Source of the DNA: Alviniconcha marisindica | Taxonomy: Eukaryota; Mollusca; Gastropoda; Provannidae | DNA length: 64,000 nucleotides | Assembly (NCBI GenBank): GCA_018857735.1 | Contig: JABMCL010002917.1 | Coordinates: forward strand, 21,001 to 85,000 | Reading direction: 5' to 3' | Shown: positions 60,049 through 64,000 of the stretch, piece after piece | Layout of the letters: every line of letters begins with the position of its first letter | Numbering within the stretch: position 1 is the stretch's first letter | Notes under the pieces: model-generated | What the model was told of the DNA's origin: nothing | Database searches by the model: none | What the model saw: the letters and a program-made list of their open reading frames with translations, nothing else | Translations under genes and position numbers: made by a program

Positions 60049-62521
60049 GAACTGAAATAATTTAAGAACAAGTTGGGGGAGGGGGTGGGCGTAGATAATT
60101 TATTAGCAGTGGTAGGTTTTAATCAGATGGGTCTTCTAAACGGTTTTAAATACAGTGGTTGGCTCAGCGTGAATGTGAATTTTACGAGCCAGGAAATTCC
60201 GGACTTAAGTGTGTCATTTAGGAAGCGGGTGGCTTCAGTTTTGTTGTCGTTTAAAAAAGATAGTACGAACGAGCGTTTGTCGAAAAATGCACGTTATTTT
60301 TCGAGCTAATCTGGAAATAGTACCGTACAATTTTATTTTTATTCCCGTACTTGGCTATTTGAAATACTCTCAAAGATGAACACTGGGGATAGTGACTGCG
60401 CCGTTACTTTCTGCCAGAGTGTGCGGTTTGCTGTCCATCGTGGCAGTGTGGAGCAGGAGCAAACCCCGCATGGAGGTCCGCACAGCTACCCAGGCCATCA
60501 GCCAGGCTGCTGACCGCATTGCCGACATCGTCCTCTTACCCCGCCAGGCCAGCCTTCTCGCCCACCCCTCCCCCGCCCGTCTGTGTCTCACCGGCCCCAT
60601 GGGGTCAGGCAAGACATTGATGCTGCAGCTGAAGGGCCGCCAGTGGTTGAAGGAGGGCAGGAGGGTGGTAGTGCTCAACGTGCGGACATCAGGCAGAGGA
60701 AGACCCATCGGACACGTGCTGGAAGAGGCCATCGGGAGAGACCGGGATCAGTTCAAGGATGGGAGTATCGAAAGGCACGACCTTGCGACCAAGGAGCTCA
60801 ATATGGAGGCATTTCAAGCTGAGCTAGAAAAGCGAGGTCATACTGACAAGATCTGCTTTATTTTGGACGAGCTGACCCATCACACGTTCTTCCTGCTGGA
60901 GCATCTCCTGACGCAATATCCAAGCTGTTCCATCTGGTGTGTGGCCATGTTTGTCAGACAGCTGCCACAAGGCTTCCAGCACTTCCGACTGGGCGCTGTT
61001 CTCCGATCTCCGCCCTCCGTGCAGCTGCTGCTGAAGGAACTGGACTTAAATCCGATCCACAGAGATGTGTACACCACACGGAGTGCGGCCCGCGGTCTGC
61101 CCTGTGACGGCCCTCCCGTCATCTTCATCCACCACCAACAACACGGCGCAGTTGCTCGTCCTCACAACTGTGTGCACTGTGCTGACCAGCTGGTGGAAGT
61201 GTTGCACGACAAGCTAGGCTTGATGTTCCCTGGACAACAACAGACATTTCAAGTTTCTTCCACAAAGGAACCTCGTAGTTCACGTAGACCCAAAAGATCT
61301 GAACCAAAACCTAAAGCCACAGAAGCAAAGCCTGTGTCATTCAAAGACATTCTGTTTCTAATATGTGTGCCTCTGGGTTACTACAAACAGAAGGATGACG
61401 ATCTGTGGATAGCGTCAGTGGAAGATGTGTACACATTTTGTAGATATTTAATGTCGTGTCCATTTATCACCAGACTCAAGAATCGCGGAGTTCCAGTGAA
61501 GTGTGTCATCGACAATACGTCGCGAGAAATTGCGATACCGTCCACTGACGAAATCGTCCTCACTGACGTTATGGGAGTGCAGAGTCTGGAGCGTAAGGTG
61601 GTCATATTTTTGCCTGGCGGGCCTGTGCTGGACAGCAATGATATCAGCACAGCACAGTCTTTCCACAGCCAAGCTTCCTTCTACACTGTGGGAAAATCAG
61701 TGTCTTCGTCGTCTTCACACAGTCAGCCTCCACCGGAACAACCCTGTGCCTGTACCTACCAACAAACAACACCATGGCATCCAGAATCTGCGCCGGTTGG
61801 GGGTCATATGGAAGCAGTGGAGGCCCGTGACCCTGAATCTACTTCAAGGAATACCGTTGGTCATGGCCAGGCACCAGCCCCGTCAACGAACAGACCCGAA
61901 TTCGTTGGCACGGAACTGATTGAAACTGAAACTGAAGACACAAACCCAACGCGAAATAGGTCTGAACACGCAACAACTGAGGATTCACTGGTAGGAGTTG
62001 AGGCCCCCTCAATGGGGGTTATTAAAGATCAGTCAGACATTGAACGTGTATTTGGAAACATGATCGTAGGTGATACACACGACACCAATTGTTCAAAACA
62101 ACAGCTGTCGCTTGAAGTAGAGGAAACCAGTAAAGAAGACAACGTGGGGAAAACGATAAGACCTCGGATGGGGATGGACGTCAGAGGGGATTCGCCCTGG
62201 CTTCTCATCGCGCTGGACGACGCCCACAAAGTTCAGGATTCCAGCTCGTTACTTGCAGAAGACCAAAATACCCAGCGTTGCAACTCCTCATCAAACCCGG
62301 GTTGCCATTTGTCACCAGACTGTCACCTGATTGAAGAGGCGGGCTATTTTTGTGCAGACTCTGTGTTCCCTGTACCGGACGTGACACAGGATGTGGGTCA
62401 GACAGGATCGGAGCTGCACCGTGTCCGTCAAGCGTTGTCCGCACTGTCCATGGATGACCAGGACTGGCTCTTCATGGCCGCGGCCAGGTGTCTCTCTCAG
62501 CTAATTGTCTTTGTGCCTTGA
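44599..62521 (+). CDS. NERD-like nuclease + P-loop helicase-like protein (5 exons, 5' end missing)
   Basis: Exons 44599-44784, 56303-57196, 58140-58334, 59460-59710 and 60418-62521 join in phase (0, 0, 0, 2) to at least 1209 residues ending in TGA. Numbered from the first visible exon, residues 63-113 look like the first half of a NERD-type fold (acidic start, helix, then [12 protein letters not shown]). Residues about 115-340 are a charged, disordered linker with an eight-residue RPTS/ER repeat. GDIDVVLL (Asp about 346) with LVE (360) and VKS (Lys 362) fit the D...ExK core of PD-(D/E)XK nucleases. The last exon has Walker A GPMGSGKT (568-575), Walker B-like ICFILDEL (about 653-661), LRSPPSV like a helicase motif, and [11 protein letters not shown]. 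The tail of about 200 residues is Ser/Thr-rich. NERD-helicase fusions are known in prokaryotes, some in phage defence. An innate defence or DNA-processing role here is inference. Confidence 0.75.
45095..45159 (+). repeat. (CA)n microsatellite with poly-G
   Basis: About 30 CA units, then a G run at 45160-45178. A further poly-G lies at 45376-45388. Confidence 0.95.
45180..46255. other. Intron, nothing recognised
   Basis: No convincing coding frame or repeat family. Confidence 0.3.
46257..46524 (+). repeat. (CA)n microsatellite, compound with poly-C
   Basis: CA tracts separated by a GCGCGC block (46353-46362) and a C run (46424-46440). Confidence 0.95.
46530..47510. other. Intron, nothing recognised
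   Basis: A poly-C run at about 46892-46906 and short TG/CA runs. No gene. Confidence 0.3.
47514..47900. repeat. MITE-like palindrome G, copy 1
   Basis: The arm AGTATAACAAAGTCCAAGCA...TTTTCGCCCTTCAGGGCTTT (47514-47650) is mirrored at 47655-47785. The right side continues with GGCTCTCTGTG-type sequence (reverse complement) to TTGTTTTTCTGT near 47870, where repeat D is nested. It is flanked by an AT microsatellite. Confidence 0.85.
47867..47915 (+). repeat. Short dispersed repeat D
   Basis: AGTTGGTGTTTTACGCCCAG, then TCAACCGGTACGGTTATATC. It is inserted within the end of palindrome G, since TTGTTTTTCTGT occurs on both sides. Confidence 0.7.
47929..48013. repeat. (AT)n/(GT)n microsatellite
   Basis: About 27 AT units pass directly into about 14 GT units. 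Confidence 0.95.
48050..48710. other. Spacer, possible LINE 3' end
   Basis: TACAATACAACTTTATTGTC near 48318 is a word often seen at invertebrate LINE 3' ends (from memory). No coding signal. Confidence 0.3.
48713..48771 (+). repeat. (CA)n microsatellite
   Basis: About 28 CA units. Confidence 0.95.
48935..49026 (+). repeat. (CA)n/(CG)n microsatellite
   Basis: About 36 CA units run into alternating CG (49009-49026). Confidence 0.95.
49257..49985 (-). pseudogene. CR1/L2-like LINE, 3' half of an interrupted element
   Basis: The minus strand reads [20 protein letters not shown] (active-site FADD changed to FAND), then [55 protein letters not shown] and [16 protein letters not shown]. Several frame changes. 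It continues the element whose 5' half is at 51290-52960; the two halves abut at a TATATA. Confidence 0.85.
50224..50274 (+). repeat. (GA)n microsatellite
   Basis: About 25 GA units replace the centre of the palindrome. The matching (CT)n lies at 50471-50519 and could pair with it. Confidence 0.95.
50471..50566 (+). repeat. (CT)n and (AT)n microsatellites
   Basis: About 24 CT units (50471-50519), then about 18 AT units (50530-50566). Confidence 0.95.
50955..51200 (+). pseudogene. SGNH-hydrolase-like fragment of a mobile element
   Basis: The open frame reads [18 protein letters not shown], then [23 protein letters not shown] block near the start and a GRGG block about 45 residues later are the spacing of SGNH/GDSL-like domains. 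Such domains occur in ORF1-type proteins of retroelements. The downstream GxND and DxxH blocks are absent, so it is truncated. Confidence 0.4.
51290..52300 (-). pseudogene. CR1/L2-like LINE, 5' half of an interrupted element
   Basis: The minus strand reads [19 protein letters not shown] (52290-52235), then [54 protein letters not shown] and [20 protein letters not shown], ending FSLVVFHI at 51290. This is the fingers-palm part of the RT. Frame changes occur near 51470 and between the two open segments. Confidence 0.85.
52312..52775 (+). repeat. SINE family B, full length, inside the LINE
   Basis: The head GCAGGGATAGCTCAGTGGTT can form a tRNA acceptor stem: GCAGGGA pairs with TCCCTGC 60 bases on. 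The A-box TAGCTCAGTGG and B-box GATTCGAATCC are intact, and the anticodon-loop region reads CTCGTGA. The body is shared with 31758-32215, and the tail ends CAACAACAACAATGA. It interrupts the LINE reading frame. Confidence 0.9.
52775..52985 (-). pseudogene. LINE 5' flank beyond the SINE, with extra SINE tail
   Basis: Minus-strand [20 protein letters not shown] (52870-52810) is the LINE frame upstream of the SINE insertion. At 52915-52965 a second copy of the SINE B tail (CTCGACAGCGGAGAATAGCG) is present. Confidence 0.65.
53095..54726 (-). pseudogene. Acyl-CoA-synthetase-like (AMP-binding) pseudogene
   Basis: The minus strand encodes an AMP-forming ligase without introns. [19 protein letters not shown] and [18 protein letters not shown] (start near 54695) are followed by a frameshift near 54495. 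Then come [17 protein letters not shown] (the A3 phosphate loop, with Ala where Gly is usual), [12 protein letters not shown] (A5) and GFFRIGDVG (A7). A second frameshift and stop lie near 53450. [20 protein letters not shown] (A8) follows, then an in-frame TGA at 53164-53166, and the A10 end [13 protein letters not shown] with stop at 53095. The family activates carboxylic acids as acyl-AMP and then acyl-CoA. Lack of introns suggests a retrocopy, and the three lesions suggest loss of function; homopolymer or assembly errors could mimic this. It lies antisense within an intron of the nuclease-NTPase gene. Confidence 0.8.
54730..55196. other. Flank of the pseudogene, poly-G tract
   Basis: Poly-G at about 54739-54757. 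Nothing coding was recognised. Confidence 0.3.
55197..55291 (+). repeat. (CA)n microsatellite
   Basis: About 45 CA units. Confidence 0.95.
55680..56060. repeat. Dispersed repeat E (copy 2)
   Basis: GATGATTTGAAAGATGTAAG, then AAGAAAAAGATCTCTCCCCA, GAGTGCATGCACACAG and AGAAGAGCGTAG parallel 23290-23460. This copy extends further 3'. Confidence 0.6.
56303..57196 (+). CDS. Nuclease-NTPase gene, exon with split NERD domain and linker
   Basis: The acceptor TCTGTATCCAG ends at 56302. 298 codons, phase 0-0, donor GTGAGT at 57197. It opens [20 protein letters not shown] and [15 protein letters not shown], then a charged linker with about ten RPTS/ER repeats (56818-57095), and closes [19 protein letters not shown]. 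The exon border falls directly after the predicted catalytic Glu. Confidence 0.75.
56818..57095 (+). repeat. Coding 24-bp minisatellite
   Basis: About eleven copies of a unit like GAGAGGCCGACATCAAGACC (24 bases) encode ERPTSRPE-type octapeptides without breaking frame. Confidence 0.85.
57197..58139 (+). other. Intron with start of a 42-bp minisatellite
   Basis: Three copies of the 42-bp unit (57710-57830, CCGTCCTTACAGTAGTGGGG) and a small duplication of CCGCGGGC-GCTCA (57634 and 57673). A 64-codon frame at 57880-58074 shows no recognisable domain. Confidence 0.6.
58140..58334 (+). CDS. Nuclease-NTPase gene, exon with catalytic Lys
   Basis: After CTTCCCCAG the exon opens [11 protein letters not shown], supplying the Lys of the ExK motif. 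Then come [20 protein letters not shown] and a hydrophobic strand [11 protein letters not shown]. 65 codons, phase 0-0, donor GTAGGC. Confidence 0.8.
58523..58598 (+). repeat. (ACGC)n/(CA)n microsatellite
   Basis: About eleven ACGC units then about 16 CA units, preceded by a C run at 58490-58503. Confidence 0.9.
58700..59420 (+). repeat. 42-bp minisatellite in intron, ~16 copies
   Basis: The unit contains ATTCACCCGCCGTCCTTACA then GTAGTGGGGTGCTTTCACAC. Copies vary by SNPs, and the later ones diverge. The array ends about 40 bases before the next acceptor. Open frames across it (a 14-residue [14 protein letters not shown] repeat) are a by-product of length divisible by three. Confidence 0.9.
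59460..59710 (+). CDS. Nuclease-NTPase gene, inter-domain exon
   Basis: After ATCCAACAG it encodes [20 protein letters not shown], then [20 protein letters not shown] and IVG, ending phase 2 (AG) at GTAAGA. The next exon begins with A, completing Arg. DPDVLFL may be the last strand of the nuclease fold. Confidence 0.75.
59929..60047 (+). repeat. (CG)n/(CA)n microsatellite
   Basis: Alternating CG at 59929-59944 then about 45 CA units. Confidence 0.95.
60418..62521 (+). CDS. Nuclease-NTPase gene, terminal exon with P-loop domain
   Basis: The acceptor TTTCTGCCAG ends at 60417. About 700 codons to TGA at 62519. Walker [10 protein letters not shown] lies at 60591-60617, [11 protein letters not shown] near 60852, [14 protein letters not shown] near 60980, and a Cys/His pair HNCVHC near 61166. 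[10 protein letters not shown] is near 61490 and [17 protein letters not shown] near 61568, the latter like the last motifs of SF1 helicases. The final third is low complexity. No polyadenylation signal is obvious before the LINE that begins about 62560. Confidence 0.85.
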
Positions 62522-62559
62522 CCAAAATATAGGGAGAAAGTGACCCATTGCCTTTATGT

Positions 62560-63598
62560 TAGTACTGATGATTGTTATCTCTGTACGTGTTCCCACAAAG
62601 CAATGAGACAAAAGTCAATCCCAAACAAAACTCAACCCCAACATGATACAATGTATTAAATATTTTACTTCATAAAGTATGTCCCCTCTCATTTTACAGT
62701 CCCAGTTTTTCAATGCATGATTTTGAGTCAACACAGATTAAAAAATAAAAATAAAATATTGCTAACTGAATATTGCATATGTAGTTTAATGCCATTAATA
62801 TTGCATATAACTCAGATGTGAATATGAAAAAAAACTTCCCTAAGTAAAAAGACGTTTGTACTTTTAATTCAGGAATGACGAATCCTGCTCCACAATCTAA
62901 TGAGTCCCGAGCGGAACCATCAGTGAAAATCTTAATATGATTTTGATAGTTATTAATTACATGTTCTCTTACTTCTATAGTTAAAATGTTTGTAGATTCA
63001 CTTTTCTTCAAATCAGTATAATCAGTATCAAATTTGGCATTTATATGTCAGTTCCCACTGTGGCATTGAGGTGATGTTGGGAGAACTGGAATTGATTTAA
63101 TATCTATGTTACATTCGTTAATCAAATCGTTTATATAATTTCTGATTGGTTGAATAGATGACATATTTTGAGCTCTTTTGGGGTAGTCTTTATTTGAATC
63201 TATAAAAATGTCTTCTGTTACCGAATTAATGACTGCAAGGCTTCTAATGACATATTTTGAAACCGCCAATTTACGTTGTTCTGATAAAGATACCATTCCT
63301 GCTTCTGCGTATTGTTTGTATTTGTATGCACCGGAACACCAATGGCTAATTTAATTGCGTTACTATCGATGCTTTGCAGTTTCTTCAGGAGTGTGTTTGG
63401 TGCGGAAAAATATACCTCCTGACCATAAATCAATTTTGATCTGACTAAAGATATAGATAAATGTAATAACGTTTTTGTGTCCTGACGCCAAGACTGTGTA
63501 CTGACTATTTTCAGAAAATTCAGTCGCTTTCTGGCTTTATTGATTACATTTTCAATGTGTAGCCTCCAGTTCAACTTAGTAGTTAGATACACACCCAT
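62560..63598 (-). pseudogene. RNase-H-type LINE, inverted 5' segment
   Basis: The minus strand reads [20 protein letters not shown], then LVRSKLIYGQEVYFSAP, KLQSIDSNAIKLAIGVPVHT and NMSLEALQSLIR. The RNase H blocks KIFTDGSARDSLDCGAGF, SELYAILMALN and VDSKSCIEKL follow, with weak continuation (MRGDILYEVKYLIHC) after frame changes. This is the RT C-terminus and most of RNase H. Confidence 0.85.
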
Positions 63599-63599
63599 T

Positions 63600-64000
63600 G
63601 TGTATTGTGGTCTTTATTGGAATCAGATAAGTTAGCTAAACAAGGTGCAATGAAAAACATGTCTCAAACATCATACATTAACCTATTACTATCGTCTCAT
63701 GAGATTATTTCAATACTTGAGAAGAATGTGTATAAACAAATTGAAAAAAGTAAATTTGCGATACCTTCTTGTTTGATGTATTTAGCAAGAGTAATTTACA
63801 AGTTACGTCTTAATACATGGAACACTAAATATTCACAGAATGTGACATGCGTTTGTAAAAATATCCTATCTGTTAAACATATACCACTATAATGTCCTAT
63901 TACCACAGAGTTATTTCAGAAAAATGGATATGACTTTAATTGCTTGCAACAGTGTAAGAGATATTTGGTAAAATACTGATCTTATCAATTCTATTGTTAA
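63600..64000 (+). pseudogene. RNase-H-type LINE, direct 3' segment
   Basis: The plus strand opens SDKLAKQGAMKNMSQTSYIN, the end of an RNase H domain, and runs through FAIPSCLMYLARVIYKLRLN to a C-terminal CVCKN...H knuckle and beyond the window end. It supplies what the inverted segment next to it lacks. Confidence 0.85.

Overview
The window looks like a piece of a spliced, repeat-rich animal genome, most plausibly a marine mollusc. That attribution is inference from three things: the abundance of tRNA-headed SINEs, several LINE clades and very long CA/AT/CT microsatellites; exons bounded by GT/AG in consistent phase; and a KDEL-ended carboxylesterase. Nothing bacterial is present (no operons, no Shine-Dalgarno spacing).

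Host genes supported by splice-phase bookkeeping: (1) plus strand, 2593-15158, five exons, every one symmetric phase 1-1, encoding a Gly/Asn/Gln/Tyr-rich prion-like protein with a basic cluster and a 9-residue repeat block; both ends are missing. (2) minus strand, 34406-22443, a complete six-exon carboxylesterase (585 residues) with signal peptide, Ser/Glu/His triad and C-terminal KDEL. (3) plus strand, 26505-27377, three small phase-compatible exons inside an intron of the esterase, weakly like a TNF/C1q beta-sandwich. (4) plus strand, 44599-62521, five exons in perfect phase encoding at least 1209 residues: a NERD-like PD-(D/E)XK nuclease domain split by a repetitive linker, followed by a P-loop helicase-like domain. 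This nuclease-NTPase protein is the strongest candidate for an under-described system. (5) minus strand, 54726-53095, an acyl-CoA-synthetase-like sequence with two frameshifts and an in-frame stop, lying inside the 11.5-kb first visible intron of gene 4.

Between the genes: Jockey-like, CR1/L2-like, Tx1/L1-like and RNase-H-bearing LINE remnants (300-2560, 4029-4790, 6560-9790, 24905-25440, 28640-29330, 34930-35110, 35830-36130, 38280-39485, 40725-40810, 49257-52960, 62560-64000). There are three SINE families with tRNA-like heads, foldback/MITE-like palindromes (27940-28610, 42660-43065, 47514-47900, 49985-50460), a 39-bp satellite of about 30 copies (16530-17690), and minisatellites inside introns that repeatedly copy splice-site sequence. 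Poly-C/poly-G runs of 15-30 bases recur (for example near 1490, 2063, 13561, 15615, 19898, 36460, 40452, 46424) and are probable sequencing or assembly weak points.

How the genes relate: three plus-strand gene pieces and two minus-strand genes interleave. Exon phase says piece 1 (ends phase 1) cannot splice directly to piece 4 (starts phase 0), so either a 1-to-0 exon was missed or they are separate genes. No regulatory element can be assigned with confidence beyond splice sites and the internal RNA polymerase III boxes of the SINEs.
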